A stretch of DNA of 64,000 bases from Gorsachius magnificus (taxonomy: Eukaryota; Chordata; Aves; Pelecaniformes; Ardeidae): positions 153,046,258-153,110,257 of the forward strand of contig CM067081.1 of assembly GCA_034008185.1 (NCBI GenBank). The letters run 5' to 3'. The notes beneath the pieces are model-generated. The model ran no database searches. It saw only the letters and a list, made by a program, of their open reading frames with translations, and was not told where the DNA came from. The position numbers and the translations under genes are program-made. Positions 22,801 through 34,690 of this stretch are shown here, piece after piece. The stretch's first letter is position 1, and each line of letters begins with the position of its first letter.

Positions 22801-25800
22801 TATCTCTTCTCAGGAAACAGCAGCCTGCAGTTCTAAACGTCTTTTTGTGGGGACCAGTTTTGTCATTTCTATTGGCAATACAATTCTTCTAACCAGGAGA
22901 AAAAAGACTTACATCATGATTAAGGACCTGTAATGTCTATGCTGAATCTAGCCCTCTAATTCAACAAATGGTCCCCAGTATATTCTCCTCCAGAGAAAAA
23001 CAAAGCAAAATCACATCCCCAACTAAATCTCTCATGAGGGATTGTTGGTCTGTGAAGACATAATTTTAAAGTGAGTTCATTGCAGAATTCCTGCTGCTTT
23101 TTGCGTGGTTCCAGTGACTGACTCAAGCTAGGGATTGAATAGCAGGTATATCTGTTAAAATAGAGAGCAAATGTTTTGTGTTTCTTTGGGGAGAGAATGA
23201 AATATGGCACATACATTTATTCGTGTTGTACTCCTAAGATTGATTTCTTCAGCTCTCTAATCAGGTAGCTCTGAGTGATTTCAGCCACTGATGATTCGTT
23301 CAACCAACTGTATCAAAACAAAAAACTGTTCCACAAATACATAACCTGAATAGAAAGTACAAAGTTTATTTACTTTCAGGTCATATTGATTTCAGTTTAG
23401 TCCCAAGATCTTAAGGGTTGCAGAGAGTTCAAGAAAGTTTTTCCAAACATCGGTTTCATAAATCCTGGAAAACATTATTCTTCCACTAAAAATTTATGCT
23501 GAAATGTGTTTATTTTGTTATTTTCTATTTATCACTAACGTTCAGCTTAAAAAAGAAGCAATCAAGTCAGGAACACAAACATCCGCAGATAACTCAACTG
23601 GCCAAACTTGTAACATAGGTACAGAAAAAATGAAAATAAACAGTGAACCTCTCACAAAACAGGCAGAGATTGAATGCCTATTTGTCCATGCTAAAATAAT
23701 ATGTTAAAAATAAACTGAGAAAGGAAATCAAGATTAAAAGCTTGTAAACAAATATTGCACTAACTCCAGGAAGAGTATTATTCATAAAGAACTTCTGAAT
23801 AGGTTTGCTTGATGATCCAGTCTAACCATTAGTATGGGTAGGGTACTGTTAATTGATTCATGATAATTAATTTGTTCTTAAAGCATGAATAGCGCTCTGG
23901 GTGCTTAACAAACAATCCAGATGGCTATAAAGCTGGGGTACCTGCTATGAGGAGGCTTATGGTCTAATTATCTAACAGTAATCTGTTCCAGGATCATGGT
24001 ACCAAAAAGGTGCAATCTTTATCATGCTCCATTTTCATCTTTCTGTTTAGTGGCTCAGAAATGGTGAAGACCTAACTGGTCTTTGCCAGACAGGTATAGA
24101 GGAAATTATAAAATACTTTCTGCACTCTTCATGTCATCAGTTTGGGTGTGACTGAGAGTATTGTTAGTCAACCTCTATAGTAATATTCAGTGTATTAGAA
24201 TGGAGCAGGAACAGCAGACTTCCCTGTTGCTAATGGAGCATGGGGTTCTTGATGGTATATGCACAAGATGTGCTGAGTGTGGTGATATGAGTGAGCGGAA
24301 AATGATTTGTTGTCATCCTCTCATAGAAGGTGGTTGGGAATCCGGAGGATTTTCTGTGAACTAAACATCTACAAAGCCTGCATCTGAGAAACAAAACCAA
24401 ACAAAAAAAAATTCATAGGTGTGGCCCTGAAATTTGGACCATTGCAGTTTTAAATTACAGCTGGATGTTGTTGCACTGACACTGATTTCAGAGCATGTCT
24501 ACCAGTGGCTTGAGCACACGTCTCATCTTGGTTTTCTGACTTCAGCAGAAGTAGCATATCAAATAATTTTATTGGAATGCTAGTGTCCATGTCTCCAGAT
24601 GGCAGCTCAGACTGATCAGCTACCCACATACCTCTGCAAGTCCCTCACTGGCATGTTGTATCATGAACCAGTCTCGCCTCGTTCACTCAGTATCCATATC
24701 ATCTGCTCATACAGATATAGGCCATCACCAGGAGCAGAAGTCCAGGTTTGGAGCTGTTTGTACCCTTCATGTTACTGATCTAAGATAGCAGCTCTTGAAT
24801 CCACGAGTGACCCCGTTCTGGTATCCTGGCTGCCATGCTCCCCCAGCTAATGGTGGCTGGAATTGCACTGCAGCTCTTGTCCCTCTGCTGCCCACTGAGT
24901 GACAATGGAGGGAAGGGAACACTAGTGTGATTGCAGTGACCTCAAAACTTGCAGTCAAAAAAAGTGGTTGCAGAGCTTGCATATTCAACAGGCCACCCTC
25001 TACAAGGAAGCTTGTGTCTGCCTTGCAGCAATAGCACATGTTCTTCAGGAGCTGAGTCCCCCTTTCCACCCATCTCCTTCCAGTCAACAAAGATTTCCCA
25101 AGCATGTGGCCCATATATGGCCATATATTAAAAATGCTAGGGGACAAATGTGTCATCAGGGTAGATTAATCAAGAAGGACAGTGTTTATTCATCTGGAAA
25201 GGACTGGTGAAGCACAGGGGAGGTTTTATCCCTGGTATTCTGAGTTACAGTGAGTACATATGTGACATGTATATTTAGAAATTCATCACTCTGCATTTCA
25301 GTCCTTTAGTAGGACTATCTATGCCTTGCAGTCCTAGGTCATCTCACACGACCATTTTTTTCAGGTGCTGAACTATAAACTGGTAGCTTTTGTGTTTTAA
25401 AAGGTCTTACTCTGTAAGACAGAATTAATGCCTGTGTCAGTGTTGTAGCACCCTGGTTTGCCACCCAAAGTCTTTGTTAAGAAGGACAGGGGGCTCTCCA
25501 TGTCCTCTTCATGGATCCCAGTGGAATAGCTGGGCTCTCCCAAAGGGAGAATGAGTCCATGAAATAACATGTTCACACATCTCCCAGAAGCAAGGTGCTT
25601 TCCAACATCTGGATTTACATGTCTGTACACAGTTCGGTTTTATACCCTCCCTTAAATCCATCACCTCTTCCCCCTAGTAAAGAGAGCTTCTTTTCTTCCC
25701 TGTCTCCCCTTCTCCTTGGGTTCCTCAGGCAGTTTCCACCTCTAAACAGAATAAACTCAAAAAATGTCTTACTTCATATTAAAAACCTAAACTTGAGCAT

Positions 25801-28264
25801 GAGAAACCCTGCTAACATGGATCCTGAACTTTGCCACTCCCTCCTGAGTCAGCACAGTAGAATAGTTCAGTGCTGGGTCTATATGCAATGTAAATGTAGT
25901 TCAGCTAGCTGACCTAGAGCTGACTTGTTTTCAGGTATTCTCATTTTGGGTCATTAACTCAGCTTCTACTTCATAAATTGTGAAAGAACTTCTCAAGCAG
26001 AAAAAAATCTACAATATGTCTGCAGAATTGAACATTATTTATTGTTAATGGGAAGCTGCAAATCAATTCACTTCATTCTCAGAAAAAAAAAAAACAAAAC
26101 AGTGAAGTGTTAGTACTCTCATCCTGAAGTGCTTGCCGTTTTGCACAGGGATCTTTCTCTCTGCTGATTGTCCAGATTGCTTATCTGCAGATAAAAATTT
26201 AGGCACTGTCTGCTTCTTTCCTGTTGTCCCTTTTATGTGAAGAAGCTCAGATGTAGGAGAAAAGCCTGAAAACTCTTGGTTCCTATCCTTACAGACATTA
26301 TAGGTGCAACTGCACCCTGATTGCTCACAGACCTCTAAAGTACTACAGTAAGCACTGCTTGTTTGTCAATATTTTCCAAAATGTACCGGTCCTGAGACAC
26401 CCGACACACAGATGCTGGACAACCCATTAAAAAATATCCTTGCTTGTTTGAGACCATTCAGACGTAGGAAATATCCATCCACAGTTCTGACCAGTTCTTG
26501 ACAAGTTCCTCAATCACAGCACAGTCCACTTACAAGGCAGGATAAGGAATGGGATTTAGTGGTGGCAGGAAATAGCTGTCACTCTATCAAGAGAGGAGAG
26601 ACACTTCACCATCTTCGAGGACAGGCCACAAGATAGAGGACGTTTGTTTTCTCCTGTAGGATGCAGTGGCAAGGCAGAAATGGGACAGTTTGCAAGATTA
26701 GGTAGGGTCACCTTTTTCAGCAGCTTCTCTTGTGGTTTCCCGAGGATTTGGGTTCCACTAGTCTCTTTACCTTTTGCCAGCAAGGAGGATCTCAGAAGAG
26801 ATGATACAGCTACATCTCAGACAGCAGCAAATGCACATGGTTTTGGATGGAGTGCAGGAAAACGATCATGCTCATCACATCTCTAGATGCATAAGACATT
26901 GTCCCCCCTCCCATCCCTGACTGGGGAGCAGCAGGGTGTGAAGCAGCTGTAGATTAAATGAAAATGCAACTGCCAGACTTGTCTACCTCCCAAGGAGTCA
27001 TCTAAAGTAGATGGAGTTTCTTTATCAGCTTGCTCCTCAACACAGGCTACTAATAATATGCTCCCTTTCAGAAAGCCAAAGACAGACTATTTCCTTCCTT
27101 CTCTTCCCTTCACAGTGTTTTATAGTTCCCATCTCCATTTTTATTAGCAGCAGCCTAGAGGTCTGCAAACATCAGAGGTCCCTGGAGGAGATGGTTTGCA
27201 AACGAGTGGGCCTCATCTCCAGGTAAAGCCTGCAAAATTTGATTGTGAAGTGCAGTTGACCCAGTAGAGCTAATTGTAGCTAACACTGCTTGTATCGCCT
27301 GTTCCATAATCCAGCAAGGGTTGATATGGTTATCTTCCTGACCTCTGAAGACACTCTTTAGTGGGATGTTAGGTTAGTCTCTGGCTCCAATGCTGATGCA
27401 GATTTACCTGCAGTAAAAGGAAGATCACGATGGGCTGGAGATAACTTCACCAACTAGCTTTGTAGCACTCCAGGGCCCTCAGAACTGGTCATAATTTGTG
27501 TCCATGTCCAGATGGATTTGAATGATCAGGTGGACATGATGCAGCATTCAATATTTGATTAGATAACTTTGAACTTTCTAGAGCATGAGTACCAAGAGAA
27601 AACGCACGTGCATCTCCCTGGAAGCAGGCCTTAACCTCTGCCCAGGTACCTCTGATTTTCATGGAGCCAGTAGCCATGTGACTGCAGGACTCCTCTCCTA
27701 CTGCTTCCATGGAGCTGCTCCTGCAAGAAAAAATGTACTATTTTTCTTTGCAGTCAGATCACAGATCCAACTTGCAGAACAGATCCACAGAAAGCTTTCA
27801 GCTGAGAGGAAGTTATGCAGCAGAGTGACACAGGATGGGGGAAGCGGAAGCTGGAGTTTCTCTTTTGCTGCCCTAAACTGAGAATACATGAAATTACGGC
27901 CTTAAGTGCTTAGAGCTGTGGGAGTGATGAACACAGCAGAGTTTACCACTTACCTGTAAATCATATCTGTAAATATCTGTGGTGGGTTTGCTGCATGCCT
28001 ACTCTAACCGAAGACCTTTTAATGCTGTACTGCACAGAGGAGTCTTGTTGCTACCAGAAAGCTGGTCTAGAGTTTAGGACCCAATAAGGAACTTAAGTCT
28101 GTTCTTATGACATGAAGACAGAGTACCTCACAGAGCTTCAAGATTTGTAAATGAAATTATTCCAGGACAGTTCTCACTCAAGATCATTTTGTGTAGCAAA
28201 CAGCCCCACAGGTAATTCTGAGAACTGCAAATACTCATTTTCCTCCTTACTGTTCTGCAGTGGC
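16810..28264. other. Long non-coding stretch, nothing recognised
   Basis: No gene, RNA gene or recognisable interspersed repeat was found over about 11 kb. The many short frames on both strands (60 to 129 codons) have no recognisable motifs. A 20-bp near-tandem duplication sits at 21546-21580. A-runs occur near 21260 and 26085 but lack a preceding polyadenylation signal at proper distance, so retroposed genes are not indicated. The AT-rich section at about 18890-19350 is free of simple repeats and may be a conserved element candidate. Confidence 0.45.
21546..21580 (+). repeat. 20-bp short tandem duplication
   Basis: AATAAAATTGAGATT occurs at 21546-21560 and again at 21566-21580, with a 20-bp period. 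Spacer bases differ (CGGGT after the first copy). This is a local slippage-type duplication. Confidence 0.8.
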
Positions 28265-28298
28265 GGGGGGGCGGGTGGGGAGGGGGATGTAGAGGGGG
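28265..28298 (+). other. G-quadruplex-type G-rich sequence
   Basis: Five G-runs (7, 3, 4, 5 and 5 bases) are separated by C, T, A and ATGTAGA. The first four runs have single-base loops, which is the pattern of a very stable parallel quadruplex. The opposite strand is the matching C-rich sequence. No gene start, CpG cluster or promoter signal is visible next to it. Confidence 0.8.
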
Positions 28299-31200
28299 TG
28301 GTGAGAGAAAAATTGTGGAGGGTCCTTTCCAGATTCCAATAAGAAAGGTCCAACAACAAATGGCTTAATAAAATAGCTGTTTTAATAAGATGAAATAAAA
28401 AGAGAAATATAGATAGTGACCAAATTTGAGTCTTTTAAGATGCTGGGAACCCTGCTTTTGTGCAGCATTGAATGGACCCCAGAAGCAATTTCTCATGGCA
28501 CACTGCACAGACTCTGTTGGTGGGAAAGCTCCTCCTTCCTCGCATGCCATGATGCCTTTTATTTCATCTAACAAACAGAATCATGTATCTTCTCTTGATA
28601 TCATAACCCCCACCAGTGTCCAGCACATGCCAGCACAGGGCACTCCAACAGATTTCCTTAGAGCAGAGACTCATATTAACACATGGGCTGCTCAGGCCCT
28701 AAGACCCACTAGAGCAGGCAGGGCTTGCTCAAGGTCACAAACTCCTCCAATACAATGTCTTCTGCAAGTTACTGATAGACTATTTTAATGACATGTAAGT
28801 TAGTGCACCAGATCAGAGTAGCTGCTCTGTTCTTTTTCTTCAGTAAAGACCAATAGCACATTTTTAGAGTGCAATACACTCACACACACACACAGATTGA
28901 AAAACTTTCCCTGTTTTGCTAGAGGAAATCAAAGTACTTTGCCTTGAGGCTGTGACCCAGGAACCTAGAGTGCACAGTTCAGAAAAGGGGAAGGAGAAAG
29001 GAATTAGTTTATTCTTCTTTGCATTATGGAGCCTGTGTTGGCCTGTAGTTGTCTGTTTAGATGTCTGGTTGTAGTGTCTCACCTAATGGCTGTTCTGAGG
29101 AGGAATGGGTTGAAGACACTCAAGTAATGAAGTCTGTTTTACTTAGACTAGATTTACAAGGGACCCATTTGAACTTTCTTTTAAAGTTAATTTGACTTCA
29201 GATTCAGTAGGAAACATATTTGCATGCTTTGCTCTTTTACTCCTCTTTCCAGAAACTTTAATTGGCTACAAAAGTCTCTCAGTCTGTGATTTAGCATCTG
29301 CTATAATTACATATATACACATTTCATAACAAGACTTCCAATGTCACCACAGGTCAGATAGGTTATACTGCTACTGCTATTTTTATATGACAGTCAGCCT
29401 TAACGTCTGCCAGGAGAATGAAGCAGTCCAGCTTTCACCTGCAATTGTTTGCGGTCTCAGAAAGGCTGCAAACATTCACACACAGTTCACAGACAGAGTC
29501 TGTGGAAATGTGTTCACTAGACTTCTGTCAGCCCTCACCTAGCAAGAATTCATGAAATGCACAGTTTAATTCACATTACTTTTTCTCAGCATCAGGAAAC
29601 AAAACTAGCATCAGGAAACTTTAATCACCAGGAACCAAAACTTCAATATTTTTCTAATGGGGCAGAATCTGACACGTATTGGATGTTGCCCAGATGTGGA
29701 AGAAGACAGCCTGTGCATTGAGGAGATTATAAATTTAGAAATATGTTATTGATTACAGCTTTAATAATTCATGACAGTAATTCCCATTCCTATTGGATTC
29801 ACAAATTTTAGAGGAGGTAAAAAAAAAAAAGAAGAAAGACTTAAGCTACAGACACTTCATCTTTATATTCCCTATAAGGAAAGCATGGGTATATATTTTT
29901 TTTATTTATATATCTGAATATATACAGATTTTTACATACATATTCATACAGTTGAATAACTGCTACCATCACCTGGACTTTTGTGATGTTCTCTTTTGAT
30001 TATGTACATTGCTGAAAGTATAGTGAGGTCTGACAGGCAGCTTGTTTCTTTAGTTCTCAAGCACTTTTACCTTGATAAGGATTTTCCAATCAATGTCTTC
30101 CATTATCTGCCAGCAATGTTAATTGAAGATGTATTCACATCAACCACTTCTATCTTATCTGAAGAAGGTGTGTGGAACAGAGTTCCAGTACAATAGAAAT
30201 AGTAATATTCTGAGACTGTGATTATATTCACATTTCATGCACTGCTAGAATTACTTGCAAGTTAAAACTATTAAATGCTGCAGTTGTTGTGTCTCTGGAT
30301 TAGAGATGAAGAAACATTTAATATCAGCTAGTAGATGGTAACTTACCAAACCCTCTGGGATGGGTTTTATATTATTCAGCAGTCTTTATGAAATAGCAAA
30401 CTCCTAAACTTTTCTTAGGAAATGAATATTCATCTGACATGGAGGGGGGAAAAAAAAGGTGTAGAAGTGAGTTTCCTTTTCTTAAAGATCAAGACAAAAA
30501 CACATTTTGGTCCCCCTTTCTACTTCAGAGAGAAAAGAAAGGCCCAGATAAATTTTTACTGTAATGTTGCAGGTTATCTTATTAAGGTTCTTTAGAGACT
30601 CTTCTTGGTTAGTACTGTAGGGTTCTTGCCTTGATGGCCACATTTCCTGAGCTTGTGCAGCCTCCACACAGCCCCTCCAGAAGAGCAGAAGGGGTATAAC
30701 CCAACCCAACTGCCAGTGGCAGACTGCTGAGAAACCTCCCGACTTCTCAGCTGTGGCATGTTAGCCAGCATGTGGCAGGGCTGCAAAGCACTCATACAGC
30801 AGCTTGAGTGACACTGTCTTCTGCAATAGTAAGTGATGGCCAGAGTTTCTTTCTTTTTTATTGGGTTTGGACTACCTGAAGGTAGGCCATTTCCTCTGTG
30901 ATGATCCTTATTTGCCACCTCATTAGGAAGATGGCAATCGTCTGAACTTCCATGGTTGGGAAGGAAAGCAGAAGAGATGTTGAGGATGCTCATCTCCATT
31001 CTGCTGCACTCTTCCTCAGATATAGTCTAGGTCTGGCCAAGTCTGGGAGCCAACAGTGCAAAATTATTTGGAAACTAGGACTGAAAATGCTGTTGCTGTT
31101 GAAACTATGATGAATATTCTAACTTAAAAATTGTCCATCCAGTTTCTTCTCTCTACAGAGATCTGAGATGCTTCCAGGGTACATCCCTTTGGGTAGCGGG

Positions 31201-33333
31201 ACAATGGGAAAGGGACTACAGGAGACTCCATCTGAGACAGAGCCTCTGCTTTCCAGGCAAGAAACAGAGCAACACTGAAATCTGAAAGATAAACTGTCAG
31301 TGGACCATTTTAAGAGTTTCTGCAACAAAAGCCATGAAATACATGTAAGCAGGATGTGTTGGGGGGATGTACAGAACATGTAGGGAAGAGCCACAGCATT
31401 TCCATGTTTTCTTCCCCTAGCAGTCTTTGCGGTCTGTCTACTACAGACTGGGGACTGGCGCTGCATGCATCTCCCGTGAAATATGAGTTGTCATCCTACC
31501 TGGGAATGCAGGAATTCCTTTATGACTTTAGCTTTCTGAGTGTGACTGTGATATTTTGGAAAGAGAAAAATTAAAGTAGATACAGATCTCTCTTTTTTAA
31601 TTCACATGATTAAATGACTAAGAGAAAGTCAGGGCTTTCATGGCTCACTTAAAATAAGTTACTGGTTTGGGTGCCAGGCAGGAAAAGTTAGGCTGACAGA
31701 AACTACTGAAATTAGGCAATTGAGGGAGCTGTAGTCATTAGCACTAAGTAGTATTATACTTACAGGTAGTACTGAACTCACGGAGGTCAGCAATAGACCT
31801 CAGATTAACCTAAATGGAACAGGACTAAACACAGTAGTGATTCCTGCAGTTCTGTGGGATATTTCAAGTGGCAGCAGTATCTCTTGATTTCTAATTACAA
31901 ATTATGGACATACGAAACTGTAATTTAAATTGAAGTTGCTCATCGTGAAGTAGGGCTGCATTGATTAGCTGAGAACTGACGGACTCCTCCTGCTGGGCAG
32001 GTACAACACAACAAGAAGGCATGCAAACTCCAATGAAATAAGATAAAAATTAAGACTTTCTTTCTTTCTTTACTTACCTTTCTGTAAAAAGCTTCCTCTG
32101 CAGCTAAAGGACATCTTTTCATAGGATGATAGTCTTACACTTCTGGAGAAGGATACCCTAGGTTTGGTTGCTGTTGAAGTCAGTACTTCTTGATACACCC
32201 GTGATGCGTTAAGCACAGTTCATTTGTCTAAAGGGATGATCTTGGTAATATATGGGTAACTGTCTTGAGACTATTCAGTTCCCATCATCTTTCCTAAGGA
32301 TGCCAAAAAGTTGAAAGATTATATGATATGTCCATATTTTTGTTGAGGATAAAGATAAACCAGCAACTAACTTGTCCTAACAGCCAAAGGGAAATCAGAC
32401 ACTCCTTACTTCTGGCAAACGTTGACTTGAATCAGATTTGAATCAGTGAAATGCCCTAAACACTCCTCTGTGTCTCTTGAACAGTTGTTTCAGATTTATT
32501 TCTAATCTCTTCAAAACAAACTTTATCAGGCAGGATAATACATGTGCTTATGGGTTGTATAACTCTCTATTGAAATGGCCTAGGATTTTGAAATCAAAGA
32601 ATCATGGACATAGAGTTTTGATGGGTGGATAAAAATTTAAGGAAGAGAGAGCCTTTTGTTTTTAGAAATCAGCTCCCCAGTCTCTAACTATAAAGATGAG
32701 AATTTGTCTGAACTAATTGCTAAGGTCTACAGACCAAAGTAGGAAATATAACTCCGCTGCTTTGATAACAAGGTTTGCTTTCAAATCCATACTCCCTGGT
32801 ACAAGAGTAGCAGGAGTAGGTAGTACAGAGCCAAGAGGTCACTCCTTGGAAAACCTGCCCTAAAGCCAGCTGAGGAACAGAGAAGAGGAGGAAGGAGTAA
32901 CCTTGCCCAGCTGATCTGTAGCTCGCTTTGACATGGCTTTGCTGTCAGGGTGCTTATGGCAATGTCACACACTTACCTGCAAAGATAATGAAGTAATGAA
33001 ACACACAGTTGCCTTGGTCCACAGTACTTTCTCTTCAACACAGAGGAGTAACTTTGGAGAAAAAAACTCCTTCTTTTCTTATCATATTTTACCTGTGTTT
33101 TTTCATCTTCCTCTCCTGCAAAGGAACTATAAAGTAAAACAGGGCTCTTCAAGGAGATACCTAACTTCTCAGGGAAAATAATGCCTGTATATTTTAGTCT
33201 ACATTAGAATTCTAAGTTAAATGATTTTTTTACAGTATTCTTCTGAGGAAATTGAGTATCATTACCATTTTACAAGTGGCATAAATCATGTCTAACTTGT
33301 TTATGAACTTGCTCCCATTTTGTTCTGAAATGG
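28299..33333. other. Non-coding stretch with small microsatellites
   Basis: No gene was recognised. Frames of 115-135 codons on the minus strand (30592-30999 and 31119-31466) lack recognisable domains. A (CA)7 microsatellite is at 28881-28894 and a short (CTTT)n at about 32055-32072. A degenerate repeated GCATCAGGAAAC motif occurs at about 29590-29625. Sequence near 33265 (ATTACCATTTTACAAGTGG) weakly recalls a reversed MIR-type SINE, but not enough to call one. Confidence 0.45.
28881..28894 (+). repeat. (CA)7 microsatellite
   Basis: Seven perfect CA units are present. They are short and of no evident function. Confidence 0.85.
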
Positions 33334-34690
33334 CAAGATGGAGGACTCAGAGAACTACAGACTGGTCACCTTCACCTCGATCCATTGGAAAGTGATGGAG
33401 CAGCTAATCCTGGAAACCATTTCCAGCCACTTGAAAGACAAGAAAGTCATCAGGAGTAGTCAGCATAAATTCACCAAAGGGAGGTCATGTTTGACCAACC
33501 TGATACGTTTTTTACGTAGGAAAGACTGCCTTGGTAGATGAAGGGAAAGCTGTGGATATTGCTTACCTTGAGTTCAGTAAGATGTTCAACACCATATCCT
33601 GTAAGATCCTCACAGAGAAGCTGGTGAATAACGTGCTGGATGAGCAGACAGTGAGGTGGATTGAAAACTGACTTGAATGGCTGGGCCTAGAGGGTGCTAA
33701 CCAGCCGTATGAAGTCTAGTTGGAGACCTGTAGCTAGCAGCATACCCCAGGGGTCAGTTCTGGATCTGATTCTGTGTAACATCTTCATTAATTATCTGGA
33801 TGATGGGGCAGAGTGTAGCCTCAGCAAGTCTGTTGATGACACAAAACTGGGAGGAGTGGCTGATATGCCAGACAGTTGTGCTGCCACCCAGAGGGACACC
33901 AATAGGCTGGAGAAATGGGCTGACAGGAAACTCATGAAGTTCAACAAAAGGAAATGCAATGTCTTGCACCTGGGAAATACTGGGATCCGACCAGCTGGGA
34001 AGCAGCTTTGCTGAAAAGGAGCCAGGAGTCCTGGTGGACACCCAGTTAACCATGAGCCAGCAACGTGCCCTTGTGGCAAAGGCAGCTAACAGTAGTCTGG
34101 ACTACATTAGGAGGAGTGTTGTCAGCAAGTCAAGGGAGTGATCCTTCCCTTCTACTTCGCACTGGTGAGGCCACACCTGGAGGACTGGCTCCAGTTCTGG
34201 GTTCTCCAGGACAAGACAGATATAGAGCTACTGGAGGGAGTCCAGTAAAGAGCCACAAAGATTATTAAGGGACTAAAGCCTCTCTCATATGAGGAAAAGC
34301 TGAGCAAGCTGGAACTGTTCAACCTAGAGAAGGGAGAGCTCAGGGGGATCTTATCAATATATATAAATACCTGAAGGGTGGGTGCAAAGAAGACTGATCC
34401 AAGCTCTTTTCAGTGGTAAACAGTGACAGGACAAGAGGCAATGGGCACAAACTGAAGTGTAGGAGGTTGCCACTGAACATCAGGAAACACTTTTTTACTG
34501 TGAGGGTGACAGAGCACTGGCACAGATTGCCCAGAGAAATTGTGGAGTCTCCATCCTTGGAGATATTCAAAAGCAGTCTGGCCATGATCCTGGACAACTG
34601 GCTCCAGATGGCCCTTCTTGAGCCAGGGGGGATTGGACAAGATGACCTCTGGAGTTCCGTTCCATCCTCAACCATTCTGTGGTTCTGCGA
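33334..34690 (+). mobile_element. CR1 LINE, reverse transcriptase plus 3' UTR
   Basis: This is a second 5'-truncated CR1 copy of about 1.36 kb in the same orientation as the one at 14131, but from a different and more diverged subfamily. It starts within the reverse transcriptase and runs to a tail that reads GATGACCTCTGGAG, then ATCCTCAACC, then ATTCTGTGGTTCTGCGA. The octamers are ATTCTGTG-like instead of ATTCTATG. No obvious target-site duplication was found. In-frame stops and frameshifts show that it is inactive. Confidence 0.96.
33338..34268 (+). pseudogene. CR1 ORF2 reverse transcriptase remnant (second copy)
   Basis: The partial CR1 reverse transcriptase is readable in several frames. 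It opens with [20 protein letters not shown], then [35 protein letters not shown] follows, where the first catalytic position is Glu (codon GAG at 33570-33572) instead of Asp. Next come IPQGSVLDLILCNIFINYLD and SKSVDDTKLGG, so the second aspartate pair is intact (33835-33840). KCNVLHLGNT and KEPGVLVDTQLTMSQQ close the recognisable part. A TGA stop interrupts the segment near 33669, and frame changes occur near 33540, 33690 and 34010. Compared with the copy at 14133-16440, it lacks the endonuclease and the RT N-terminal part. Confidence 0.93.

Noticed and set aside
33240..33310. Possible reversed MIR-type SINE (ATTACCATTTTACAAGTGG)
   Set aside because: Only about 20 bases look similar, which is too little to separate from chance.
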